Assembly: GCA_963732775.1 (NCBI GenBank)
Contig: CAVTAR010000001.1
Span: 1,302,001-1,366,000 of the forward strand
Length of the DNA stretch: 64,000 nucleotides
Source: CAVRQM01 sp963732775
Lineage (GTDB): Bacteria; Pseudomonadota; Alphaproteobacteria; Acetobacterales; Acetobacteraceae
Direction: 5' to 3'
The notes beneath the pieces are model-generated. The model worked only from the letters and a program-made list of their open reading frames with translations. It did no database searches and had not been told where the DNA came from. The translations under genes were made by a program, and so were the position numbers. Shown piece by piece: positions 38,499 through 47,006 of this stretch. Every line of letters starts with the position of its first letter. Positions within the stretch are counted from its first letter, which is position 1.

Positions 38499-39950
38499 TC
38501 AGGCGGCGCGCACCGTCTCGACGAAGGTGGCCACCGCGCTGGCCATCTGTCCGCACTGGCCGAACAGCTGATCGGCGGCCGCGCGGCTCGCCACCGCGGC
38601 CTGGCCGGTGCGTTCGGCGTGGCTGGCCAGCACGCCGAGATTGGCCGAGACCCGCCCCGTGGCGGTGGCCGCGAGCTGCGTGCTGCGGGCGATCTCGGTG
38701 GTCGCCGTGCCCTGCTCGCGCACCGCCTCGGCGATGCTCGACGTGAGCGCCCCGAGTTCGCCGACGATCGCGGCGATGGCGCCGATGGCCGCCGCCGCCT
38801 CGCCGGTCTCGACGCGGATCGCGTCGATCTGCACCTGGATGGTCTCGGTCGCGTTGGCGGTCTGGGTCGCCAGCGCCTTCACCTCGCCGGCCACCACGCC
38901 GAACCCCTTGCCGGTCTCGCCGGCGCGCGCCGCCTCGATGTTGGCGTTGAGCGCCAGCAGGTTGGTCTGCCCGGCGATGCCGCGGATCAGCGTCACGACC
39001 TCGCCGATGCGCTGCGCCGCCCCGGCCAGGCCCTTGACGCGCGCCTCGGTGCGCTGGGTCTCGGCCACCGCCCGGCCGGCGACCTCCGCGGCGCGCGCGA
39101 CCACGCGGGTGATCTCGCCCACCGAGGCGGACAGGTGCTCGGCCGCGGCGACCACCGTCTGCACGCTGGCCGCCGTCTCCTGCGACGCCGCGACGGTCGA
39201 GGCGGTCCGCTCCGACGCCTCGGCGACCGTGCCGGACAGCGAGGTGGCGTTGCCGCTCATGCCCTCGGCCACCGCCAGGGCCTGGCGCACCGCGCTGCCG
39301 ATCTCGGCCTCGAACCGGCCGGCCAGCGCGTCGGCCTCGGCGCGCACGCGGGCACTGGACCGCGCCTCCTGCGCCTCCCGCCGCACCTGTGCGCCGGCTG
39401 CCGCGGCACCGGCCGCCTCGGCCGCCTCGGCCGCCTCGCGCGAGGCGGCGGCCTGCGCGAATAGCGCCGAAAGCTGGTGGGCGAGCCACAGCAGCGCGCC
39501 GGTCTCCAGCAGCACGAGGGCGGCATGGAGCGCCGCCCGGCCATAGTCGACGCCGCCATCCAGCAGCAGGGGATGCAGCGCGGCGGCGACCGCGCCCAGC
39601 AGCAGCGCGCGCCCGTCGCACAGGGTGGCGAGCACCGCGAGGGCCGCGAGGAAGCCGAGGCCGGCGTCGACCTGCCAGCCGGTGCCGGCGAGCTGCCAGA
39701 CGGCGAGCGCGACCATGCCGGCCAGCGACGCCGCGAGCACGAGGCGGGTGGCCGGCCCGCTGCCCGCCAGCCACCAGCACGCGCTGGACGTGGCGGCCAG
39801 TGCCAGCGCCGCCAGCAGGGGCACGAGCCAGGGCCCGTCGAGCAGCCATGCCGCCGCGAGATCGACGCCGAGCAGCGCCCAGAGCAGCGCCAGCAGGCCC
39901 TTGCTCGCGGCACCCCGGAGCTGCTCCAGCGTGGTGAAGCCCTGGATCAT
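38499..39950 (-). CDS. Methyl-accepting chemotaxis protein with multi-helix membrane sensor
   Basis: This 483-residue receptor has about six hydrophobic helices in the first 180 residues (from LLALLWALLGVDLAAAWLL to HAALVLLETGALLWLAHQL) and no sizeable periplasmic domain. A helical linker and a standard signalling hairpin follow, with the tip sequence IAGQTNLLALNANIEAARAG and GKGFGVVAGEVKALATQT. The membrane part resembles sensors that detect signals within the bilayer. ATG 39950 has AGGAGG eight bases upstream; an earlier start at 39992 would add Arg-rich residues. No che genes are nearby, so this is an orphan receptor. It is transcribed away from the ATP-grasp block. Confidence 0.92.
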   Translation of the reverse strand: MIQGFTTLEQLRGAASKGLLALLWALLGVDLAAAWLLDGPWLVPLLAALALAATSSACWWLAGSGPATRLVLAASLAGMVALAVWQLAGTGWQVDAGLGFLAALAVLATLCDGRALLLGAVAAALHPLLLDGGVDYGRAALHAALVLLETGALLWLAHQLSALFAQAAASREAAEAAEAAGAAAAGAQVRREAQEARSSARVRAEADALAGRFEAEIGSAVRQALAVAEGMSGNATSLSGTVAEASERTASTVAASQETAASVQTVVAAAEHLSASVGEITRVVARAAEVAGRAVAETQRTEARVKGLAGAAQRIGEVVTLIRGIAGQTNLLALNANIEAARAGETGKGFGVVAGEVKALATQTANATETIQVQIDAIRVETGEAAAAIGAIAAIVGELGALTSSIAEAVREQGTATTEIARSTQLAATATGRVSANLGVLASHAERTGQAAVASRAAADQLFGQCGQMASAVATFVETVRAA

Positions 39951-40163
39951 GCGCGACCTCCTGGTTCGGTGTCCCGCCATGGCCGGCCGCACCCGGCGCG
40001 GCCCGGGGGCACCTCAGGCGAGGCTAGGCCGCGGCGCCTCAACAATCGGTAAGCGCCTCCGCTTGCGGCCCTCGCGTAGCTGGGGCGTTTGCACCTCCCG
40101 CTGGCACGCCCCATGCTACCGGGCGACCGGCCGGGCAGGTCCGGCAGTCGCGAGGGCGGGCCC

Positions 40164-41603
40164 ATGGAGCGACACACGCTCGACACCTACCAGCCGAACG
40201 GATTCTTCTGCGAGATGCTGGACGGCAGCGCGCGGGACAGCATCCATGGGCGTCTGGCCGCCCTGCCGCTGGCGCTGCTGGAGCAGCGGGCCGGCGACGC
40301 GCAGGAGGAGCTGTTCAACCTCGGCATCACCTTCACGGTGGCCACCGAGAACCAGACCGACGACCGCATCCTGCCGTTCGACGTGATCCCGCGGGTGATC
40401 GGCGCGGCCGAGTGGGCGCATGTGGAGGCCGGCATCGTGCAGCGCGTGACCGCGCTGAACCTGTTCCTGCACGACATCTACCACGCCCAGCACATCCTGC
40501 GGGACGGCGTGGTGCCGCGCGACCTGGTGCTCGGCAATCCGCACTACTGCCCGCTGATGCAGGACCTCGACCTGCCGCACCGCACCTACGTGCATGTCTG
40601 CGGCACCGACCTCGTGCGCGACGAGCACGGTCATTTCATGGTGCTGGAGGACAACGCGCGGGTGCCGTCGGGCGTCAGCTACGTGGTGGAGAACCGCCAC
40701 GCCATGCTGCGCAGCTTTCCCGAGCTGATGGACGGCATCGGCCTGCGCCCGATCGACGAGTACGGCCAGCGCCTGGCCGAGGGGCTGCGCGCCGTGGCGC
40801 CCCATGCCGGGGGCGGAGCGGTGGACGAGCCGCGCATCGTGCTGCTGTCGCCCGGCACCTACAACAGCGCGTTCTTCGAGCACGTGTTCCTGGCCCGCGA
40901 GATGGGCGTGCCGCTGGTGGAGGGCCGCGACCTCGTGGTGCTCGACGACCACGTCTACATGCGCACCACCGGCGGGCTGAACGTGGTGGACGTGATCTAC
41001 CGCCGGGTCGGCGACGACTACCTCGACCCGGAGGTGTTCGTGCCGACCAGCATGCTCGGGGTGCCCGGGCTGATGCGTGCCTATCTGGCGGGCAACGTGA
41101 CGCTGGCCAATGCAGTCGGCACCGGGGTCGCCGACGACAAGGCGGTCTACGCCTACATGCCGCGGGTGATCCGCTACTACCTCGACCAGGAGCCGATCCT
41201 GCCGAACGTGCAGACCCACATCTGTCGCGAGCGCGAGGCGCTGGCGTACACGCTCGACCACCTGGCCGAATTGGTGGTGAAGCCGGTGGGCGAGGCGGGC
41301 GGCTACGGCATCGTCATCGGCCCGCGGGCCAGCGCGCGCGAGCTGGAGGACCTGCGGGCCGCGCTGCTCGCCGACCCCGAGGGCTACGTGAGCCAGCCAT
41401 GCCTGAAGCTGTCCGTGTCGCCGACGCTGGTGGCCGGCGAGGTCGCGCCGCGCCACGTCGACCTGCGGCCGTTCGCGATCACCGGCGCGCGCACCTGGGT
41501 GCTGCCCGGCGGCCTCACGCGGGTCGCCCTGCGCGAGGGCTCGCTGGTGGTGAACTCCTCGCAGGGCGGCGGCTCGAAGGACACCTGGGTGCTGGAGGTG
41601 TGA
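40164..41603 (+). CDS. Circularly permuted ATP-grasp protein
   Basis: This 479-residue protein belongs to the COG2308 circularly permuted ATP-grasp family, predicted amidoligases that form peptide-like bonds with ATP. Landmarks are DILPFDVIPRVI-type N-terminus (DRILPFDVIPRVIGAAEWAH), VTALNLFLHDIYHAQHILRD, HFMVLEDNARVPSGVSYVVE, ELVVKPVGEAGGYGIVIGPR and RPFAITGARTWVLPGGLTRV. ATG 40164 (MERHTLDTYQPNGFFCEML) is the family start. It overlaps the next gene by four bases. Substrate and product of this family are unknown to me; comparative genomics (Iyer and Aravind's amidoligase survey) predicted peptide tagging or small-peptide synthesis. Confidence 0.9.
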   Translation: MERHTLDTYQPNGFFCEMLDGSARDSIHGRLAALPLALLEQRAGDAQEELFNLGITFTVATENQTDDRILPFDVIPRVIGAAEWAHVEAGIVQRVTALNLFLHDIYHAQHILRDGVVPRDLVLGNPHYCPLMQDLDLPHRTYVHVCGTDLVRDEHGHFMVLEDNARVPSGVSYVVENRHAMLRSFPELMDGIGLRPIDEYGQRLAEGLRAVAPHAGGGAVDEPRIVLLSPGTYNSAFFEHVFLAREMGVPLVEGRDLVVLDDHVYMRTTGGLNVVDVIYRRVGDDYLDPEVFVPTSMLGVPGLMRAYLAGNVTLANAVGTGVADDKAVYAYMPRVIRYYLDQEPILPNVQTHICREREALAYTLDHLAELVVKPVGEAGGYGIVIGPRASARELEDLRAALLADPEGYVSQPCLKLSVSPTLVAGEVAPRHVDLRPFAITGARTWVLPGGLTRVALREGSLVVNSSQGGGSKDTWVLEV

Positions 41604-42649
41604 CTGGCACCCTGCTCGCGCGCTATGCGGAGTGCCTGTTCTGGCTCGGCCGCTACGTCGAGCGCGCCGAGAACCTGGCCCGCATCCTGCGCGTCAACGA
41701 CCTGTTCGCGCGCAACCGCAGCGGCGAGCGGGAATGGCTGCCGATCGTGCAGATCAACTCCGACGACGAACGCTTCGCGCGCCGCCACGGCGAGGCGACC
41801 GCGGCCAGCGTGCTGCACTTCTATGTTCGCGACAACGACAACCCGACGTCGATCACGTTCTCGATCCGCAACGCCCGCGAGAACGCGCGCACGCTGCGGC
41901 CGCTGATCTCGACCGAGATGTGGGTGCACCTGAACACGCTGTACGCGCGGGTCACGGCGCTGACCGAGGCGGACCTCGAGCCGGCGCGGCGGGTCACTGT
42001 GTTCGACGAGCTGCGCGAGCAGTGCCAGGCGCACGCCGGCATCGTCGAGGGCACGTTCCACCGCGACCAGGGCTGGTATTTCTACCAGATCGGCCGCTAC
42101 CTGGAGCGCGCCGACCAGACCACGCGGCTGCTCGACATCAAGTACCACAAGCTGCTGCCGCGGCCGTCCGACGTGGGCTCGCCGCTCGACATCGGGCAAT
42201 GGACGGCGCTGCTGCGCTCGGCGTCCGGCTACCACGCCTACCTGCGGCTGCACGCCGGGCAGGTGACGCCGGGCTCGGTCGTGGGCTTCCTGCTGCTGGA
42301 CCAGCAATTCCCACGCTCGGTGCACCTGTGCGTGCGCATGATCGAGCACCTGCTGACCGAGGTGAAGTCGCGCTACATGCTGCGCGGCGCCACGCTCGCG
42401 ATGGAGGAACTCGACGTGATGCGCGCCGCCCTGGGCTCGCTCGCGGTGACGGAGATCCTGCGCGGCGGGCTGCACGAGTTCCTCGACATCCTGCAGCGCC
42501 AGGTGATCGCCATCGGCGTGGACGTCTCGGACGCTTTCTTCGGCCACGGCCCGGTCGAGCCGTCGCCGCGCCCCGGCGGGTTGCTGGCGACCGCCAGCCA
42601 GTTCCAGTCGCAGTTCCAGTCGGGCGGTGTCCCGACCGAGCCGGCCTAG
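41600..42649 (+). CDS. Alpha-E domain protein
   Basis: This 349-residue all-helical protein of the alpha-E family (COG2307) is almost always encoded next to the permuted ATP-grasp gene. Family marks are the start LLARYAECLFWLGRYVERAENLARIL, ITFSIRNARENARTLRPLIS, FYQIGRYLERADQTTRLLDI and DQQFPRSVHLCVRMIEHLL. It carries conserved acidic and Arg residues with an unknown role. The start is GTG 41600 overlapping the previous stop; the tail (SPRPGGLLATASQFQSQFQS) is low-complexity. The next gene follows with no gap, so ATP-grasp, alpha-E and transglutaminase are surely one transcript. Confidence 0.9.
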   Translation: MTGTLLARYAECLFWLGRYVERAENLARILRVNDLFARNRSGEREWLPIVQINSDDERFARRHGEATAASVLHFYVRDNDNPTSITFSIRNARENARTLRPLISTEMWVHLNTLYARVTALTEADLEPARRVTVFDELREQCQAHAGIVEGTFHRDQGWYFYQIGRYLERADQTTRLLDIKYHKLLPRPSDVGSPLDIGQWTALLRSASGYHAYLRLHAGQVTPGSVVGFLLLDQQFPRSVHLCVRMIEHLLTEVKSRYMLRGATLAMEELDVMRAALGSLAVTEILRGGLHEFLDILQRQVIAIGVDVSDAFFGHGPVEPSPRPGGLLATASQFQSQFQSGGVPTEPA

Positions 42650-43582
42650 GTGGGCGCGGCGGTGACGGTGCTCTCGGTGCGGCACGTGACGACCTACCGC
42701 TACCGCTGCCCGGTGGGTTTCGGCGAGCACCGCATGATGTTCTGGCCGCGTGACGGGCTGGGCCAGCGGCTGCTGCGCCAGCGGCTGCTGATCGAGCCGC
42801 AGCCCGCGAGCGTGCGCTACGCCCACGACGTGTTCGACAACATCGTCGGCTACGCCCGCTTCGACCGGCGGGCGCGCGAGTTGCGGTTCGAGAGCACGAT
42901 CCGGCTGGAGCACATGCCCGACGACAGCCCGGAATGGCCGATCGAGGAGGAGGCGCGGCAGTTCCCGTTCTCCTACGGCAGCAGCGACATGCCCGACCTG
43001 CTGCGCTCGATCGAGCGCCAGCACGACGACCCGCACCGCGAGGTCGACCGCTTCGCGCGCCGCTTCATCAACCAGGGCGAGCCCTGCGAGACGCGCGCGG
43101 TGCTGGTCGGCATGACGCGCGCGATCCAGCGCGAGTTCGCCTATGTCGCGCGCCACGAGGCCGGCGTGCAGGAGCCGGCGCGCACGCTGCGGCTGATGAG
43201 CGGCACCTGCCGCGACTTCGCGGTGCTGATGATGGAGGCGCTGCGTTCGCTCGGCTTCGCCGCCCGCTTCGTCTCCGGCTACCTGCACTCGCCGGGAGCC
43301 GACCAGTTCGCGCATCGCGGCGGCGGCTCCACCCATGCCTGGGTGCAGGTGTTCCTGCCGGGCGCCGGCTGGATCGAGCTCGATCCGACCAACGGCATCA
43401 TCGGCAACCGCGACCTGGTCCGCGTCGCCGTGGTGCGCGACCCGCGGCAGGCGGTGCCGCTATCGGGCACCTGGCTCGGCTTTCCCGCCGACTCGCTCGA
43501 CATGCAGGTGGAGGTGAACGTCACCGCCGAGCCCGACGCCGAGAGCGAGCCAGGCTCGCTGCAACCCGCCGACGCCGCGTAA
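42650..43582 (+). CDS. Transglutaminase-like protease/ligase, first copy
   Basis: This 310-residue cytosolic transglutaminase-like protein has a beta-rich N-terminal domain (LSVRHVTTYRYRCPVGFGEH) and a papain-like core. The catalytic Cys is in MSGTCRDFAVLMMEALRSLG, the His in GGGSTHAWVQVFLPGAGWIE and the Asp in LDPTNGI, so the triad is complete. GTG 42650 directly abuts the preceding TAG, so translation is coupled. Members in this operon type are thought to cleave or transfer peptide bonds on the product of the ATP-grasp enzyme; this is inference from conserved neighbourhood. Confidence 0.9.
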   Translation: MGAAVTVLSVRHVTTYRYRCPVGFGEHRMMFWPRDGLGQRLLRQRLLIEPQPASVRYAHDVFDNIVGYARFDRRARELRFESTIRLEHMPDDSPEWPIEEEARQFPFSYGSSDMPDLLRSIERQHDDPHREVDRFARRFINQGEPCETRAVLVGMTRAIQREFAYVARHEAGVQEPARTLRLMSGTCRDFAVLMMEALRSLGFAARFVSGYLHSPGADQFAHRGGGSTHAWVQVFLPGAGWIELDPTNGIIGNRDLVRVAVVRDPRQAVPLSGTWLGFPADSLDMQVEVNVTAEPDAESEPGSLQPADAA

Positions 43583-43605
43583 GGCATCCCATCGAGGAGA
43601 CCAGC

Positions 43606-44439
43606 ATGGATATCCGATGCGGCTACGAGATCGCCTACGAGAGCGCGGTGCCGACGCCGATGCTGCTGATGCTGTCGGTGCATCCCTCGCGCGAGCCGGA
43701 CCTGCTGACGCCGCAGCGGATGACCTTCGAGCCGCCGATCCCGAGCCGGAGCTACATCGACGGCTTCGGCAACCGCTGCACGCGCATCGTCGCACCCGAG
43801 GGCCGGCTGACCATCTCCGCCGATTTCCGCATCGCCGACAGCGGCATCGCCGACGTGGCGGTGGCGGACGCCGAGCAGCACGCCGTGGAGGACCTACCGG
43901 ACGACGCGCTGGTGTTCCTGCTGGGCAGCCGGTACTGCGAGACGGACATGCTGTCCGACACCGCCTGGTCGCTGTTCGGCGACGCGCCGCGCGGCTGGGG
44001 GCGGGTGCAGGCGATCCTGGACTTCGTGCACCAGCGCATCACCTTCGGCTATCAGCACGCGCGCGCGACGCGCACCGCCCGCGACGGCTACATCGAGCGG
44101 CACGGCGTGTGCCGCGACTTCGCCCACTTGGCCGTGGCGTTCTGCCGCTGCATGAACATCCCGGCGCGCTACTGCACCGGCTATCTCGGCGACATCGGCG
44201 TGCCGTTGAGCGACACGCCGATGGACTTCTCCGCCTGGTTCGAGGCCTATCTCGGCGGCCGCTGGTACACCTTCGACGCCCGGCACAACCGCCCGCGCAT
44301 CGGCCGCATCGTGATGGCGCGCGGGCGCGACGCGACCGACGTGGCGCTCAGCACCGCCTTCGGCGGCAGCCGGCTCGCCCACTTCTCCGTGCTGACCGAC
44401 GAGGTGGCGCCGGCCGGGGTGGCGCCGGCCGGGGTGTGA
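43606..44439 (+). CDS. Transglutaminase-like protein, second copy with altered His position
   Basis: This 277-residue transglutaminase-like protein differs from its upstream neighbour. N-terminal MDIRCGYEIAYESAVPTPML is followed by a beta domain, then the Cys motif HGVCRDFAHLAVAFCRCMNI and YCTGYLGDIGVP. Where the catalytic His is expected the sequence reads PMDFSAWFEAYLGGRWYTFD, with Ser at that place; Asp is retained and a His follows in DARHNRPRIGRI. My recollection is that Ser or Ala at this site recurs in this subfamily, so it may be a specialised or non-catalytic partner. ATG 43606 has GAGGAG upstream. The last residues are a VAPAG duplication. Confidence 0.85.
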   Translation: MDIRCGYEIAYESAVPTPMLLMLSVHPSREPDLLTPQRMTFEPPIPSRSYIDGFGNRCTRIVAPEGRLTISADFRIADSGIADVAVADAEQHAVEDLPDDALVFLLGSRYCETDMLSDTAWSLFGDAPRGWGRVQAILDFVHQRITFGYQHARATRTARDGYIERHGVCRDFAHLAVAFCRCMNIPARYCTGYLGDIGVPLSDTPMDFSAWFEAYLGGRWYTFDARHNRPRIGRIVMARGRDATDVALSTAFGGSRLAHFSVLTDEVAPAGVAPAGV

Positions 44440-44539
44440 GCGGCTTCGAGGAAATGTCAGTTGACGCGTCTCGCGCCCGCTCCTAGCAGCGGCCCGGTGT
44501 CCAGGCCGCCGTGCGGCGCCACGGAAGGGAAGATCGGGA

Positions 44540-44869
44540 ATGGGTATGCGGCCTGCCATCTCCATGCCGCCCGACCAGCGTCGCCAGGAGGACCTGGAGT
44601 GGCGGGCGAGGGTGCGCGAGGAGGACCTGGCCTGGCGCGAGCAGAGCCGCCGCAAGGAGTTCGAGTGGCGCGAGCAGCACCGCCAGGAGGAACAGGCGTG
44701 GCGCAGCGAGGCGCGCGACCTCGCCGACGAGGCGCGGGGGCGCGAGGCCATGGCGGCCACGCGGCGCTTCGCCCTGCTGGCCGCGGCGCAGTCGGCGGGC
44801 TCGGGCACCGCGCCCGAGGACGTCTTCGCGCTGGCCGCGCGCTACGAGGCCTGGATCAACGGCGAGTGA
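44540..44869 (+). CDS. Small protein with four tryptophan-containing hendecad repeats
   Basis: No family recognised. The 109-residue product contains four consecutive 11-residue units: EDLEWRARVRE, EDLAWREQSRR, KEFEWREQHRQ and EEQAWRSEARD. Each has Trp-Arg at the same place, predicting one straight right-handed coiled coil. A helical segment RFALLAAAQSAGSG and a conserved-looking end DVFALAARYEAWINGE follow. There is no signal peptide. GGAAGGGAAGATCGGGA precedes the start; ATG 44540 or 44546 could both be used. It lies 100 bases after the transglutaminase and 90 before dnaB, on the same strand. Confidence 0.65.
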   Translation: MGMRPAISMPPDQRRQEDLEWRARVREEDLAWREQSRRKEFEWREQHRQEEQAWRSEARDLADEARGREAMAATRRFALLAAAQSAGSGTAPEDVFALAARYEAWINGE

Positions 44870-44959
44870 CCGGGTGAGGCGGGGCAGGCGACTTCTCCCC
44901 GTGTTGCACACCTGATCCACAGGGCACGGGTGGTCGCGCCGGGCTAGGCTCGCGGCCGC

Positions 44960-46463
44960 ATGAACACCATCGACCCCGCCTCGCCGCTGCTGGGGCTGAG
45001 CCAGCGCCTGCCGCCGTCGAACCTCGCCGCCGAACAGGCGCTGCTCGGCGCGCTGCTCGCCAACAATCTCGCGTACGAGCGCGTCTCCGGATTCCTGCAC
45101 GCGGACCACTTCGCCGACCCGATCCATGGCCGCATCTTCGCTGCCATCGCGCGCCGCGCCGAGGCCGGGCAGCTCGCCGACGCGGTGACGCTGAAGGCCG
45201 AGTTCGAGCACACCGGCGTGCTGGCCGAGGTCGGCGGCACGGCGTACCTGGCGCAACTGCTGACCGCCATGGTGGGTATCATCAACGCCGGCGAGTACGG
45301 CCGCGTCGTCTATGACACCTGGCTGCGGCGCCAGCTCATCGACCTCGGCGAGACCGTGGTCAACAACGCCTTCGGGGCGACTTCCGGAACTCGACGCGCC
45401 CGGCCAGGTGGAGGCGGCCGAGCAGGGGCTGTTCGACCTCGCCGCGCACGGCCGGACCGATCGCGGATTCATCAGCTTCGAGACCGCGCTGTCGCACGCC
45501 ATCGACGCGGCGGAGAAGGCGTTCCGGCGCTCCGGCCACGTCTCCGGCCTGTCGACCGGGCTGCGCGACCTCGACAAGAAGACCGGCGGGCTGCACCCGT
45601 CGGACCTGCTGATCCTGGCCGGGCGGCCGGGCATGGGCAAGACGGCGCTGGCGACCAAGATCGCCTTCGGCGCGGCGCGGGCGATCATGGCCGAGGCGCG
45701 CGCCGACGACCCGCTGGCGGTGCCGCGGCAGACGGTGGCGATGTTCTCGCTGGAGATGAGCGCCGAGCAGCTCGCGACCCGCCTGCTGTCGGAGGAGGCG
45801 CGCATCAGCAGCGACCGCATCCGCCGCGGCGAGATCGCCCAGCGCGACTTCGACCGCTTCGTGAGTGTCGCCACCGAACTGCGCTCGCTGCCGCTGCACA
45901 TCGACGACACCCCGGCGATCACGCTGTCGGCGATGCGCACCCGCTGCCGGCGGCTGAAGCGCACGCAGGGCCTGGCGCTGGTGGTGGTGGACTACCTGCA
46001 ACTGATGCGCCCGGCCGCCGGCACCAAGCCCGAGAGCCGGGTGCTGGAGATCTCCATGATCACGCAAGGGCTGAAGGCGATCGCCAAGGAGATGGCGGTG
46101 CCGGTGCTGGCGCTGTCGCAGTTGTCGCGCGCGGTGGAGAGCCGCGACGACAAGCGGCCGCAACTGTCGGATTTGCGCGAGTCGGGCAGCATCGAGCAGG
46201 ACGCCGACGTGGTGATGTTCGTCTATCGCGACGAGTACTACCTGCAGCAGCGCCAGCCCAAGCAAATGGGCTTCGACAACGACGACAAGTTCCACGGCGC
46301 CACCGAGAAGTGGCAGCGCGACATGGCCGAGGTCCACAACAAGGCGGAACTGCTAATCGAGAAGCAGCGGCACGGGCCCACCGGGAAGATCGACCTGTTC
46401 TTCGAGGGCGAGTTCACGCGGTTCGCCGACATCGACCTGACGCACGGGGTGGACGGGGATTGA
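44960..46463 (+). CDS. dnaB: Replicative DNA helicase, frameshifted
   Basis: DnaB is the hexameric helicase that opens DNA at the replication fork. The N-terminal domain (LPPSNLAAEQALLGALLANN) reads from ATG 44960 to ETVVNNAFG, after which the frame is lost. It resumes one frame over as RLPELDAPGQVEAAEQGLFD and continues to 46463. Walker A is LAGRPGMGKTALATKIAF, Walker B region VVVDYLQLM, and the ring-contact motifs (ALSQLSRAVESRDDKRPQLS) are intact. Removing one G from the run at 45374-45377 joins the halves, and the span is 3n+1. As DnaB is essential and no second copy is seen here, a homopolymer base error is the likely cause. Confidence 0.93.
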
Positions 46464-46475
46464 GGGCGTTCGCGA

Positions 46476-47006
46476 TCAGGCTCCGGGTGGTGGCCAGGAA
46501 GCCTGGTCTCTAGGCAGGCGACCGCACGGATCGTGCGCCTCGACCTTGTGCGGCCGGGTTGGCCCCCAGCGCCACAGCACGAGGTTGGTCATGTCGGATC
46601 GCGCGCCGCTGGCGAACGAGGGCGTGAGAATGCCAGCGGCGCCCCGGGCCATCAGTGCGCGGGCAACATTCCATGAGGCGGGGGTTCGCCCGCTTGCCAC
46701 CTCGTAGGCCCAGGCGCAGGCCATCGCCGCGAGATCGACTGCCTCGGCGGCTCGCCCCGCCGCGTCGCGCAGATCGACAACGTCCTCGACATCCAACACG
46801 TAGGAACAGACGGTCAGCGGGTCGAAGCGATGGCCGAAACCGTGGGCGACCTCCAGGAACATGCCCTCGACGGTCAGGGCGAGGTAGAGTGCCTCGACCC
46901 CGACGGGGTTGAATCGGCCGCCCTTGGCAGCGGCCCCCGCGCCGGAGAGCGGCGCCCACGCCCATCGCGGATCATGCGCGCGAAAGCCCGTGCCTCGCCA
47001 CCTCAA
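46476..47006 (-). CDS. RES-domain toxin
   Basis: This 176-residue RES-domain protein is the toxin of RES/Xre systems, whose characterised members degrade NAD+ or ADP-ribosylate targets. Family marks are the N-terminal WRGTGFRAHDPRWAWAPLSGAG, then GGRFNPVGVEALYLALT (the conserved Arg/Asn pocket with GGRWN-like motif) and SDMTNLVLWRW near the end. The probable start is TTG 47006, whose first two bases overlap the upstream antitoxin stop; no ATG fits. It runs convergent to dnaB with only 12 bases between stops. Confidence 0.8.
   Translation of the reverse strand: MRWRGTGFRAHDPRWAWAPLSGAGAAAKGGRFNPVGVEALYLALTVEGMFLEVAHGFGHRFDPLTVCSYVLDVEDVVDLRDAAGRAAEAVDLAAMACAWAYEVASGRTPASWNVARALMARGAAGILTPSFASGARSDMTNLVLWRWGPTRPHKVEAHDPCGRLPRDQASWPPPGA

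Noticed and set aside
44410..44438. Short duplication at the end of the second transglutaminase gene
   Set aside because: It only repeats VAPAG twice at the C-terminus and has no visible consequence.
44913..44921. DnaA-box-like sequence (tgatccaca) upstream of dnaB
   Set aside because: A single site with one mismatch to the consensus is expected by chance and no cluster is present.
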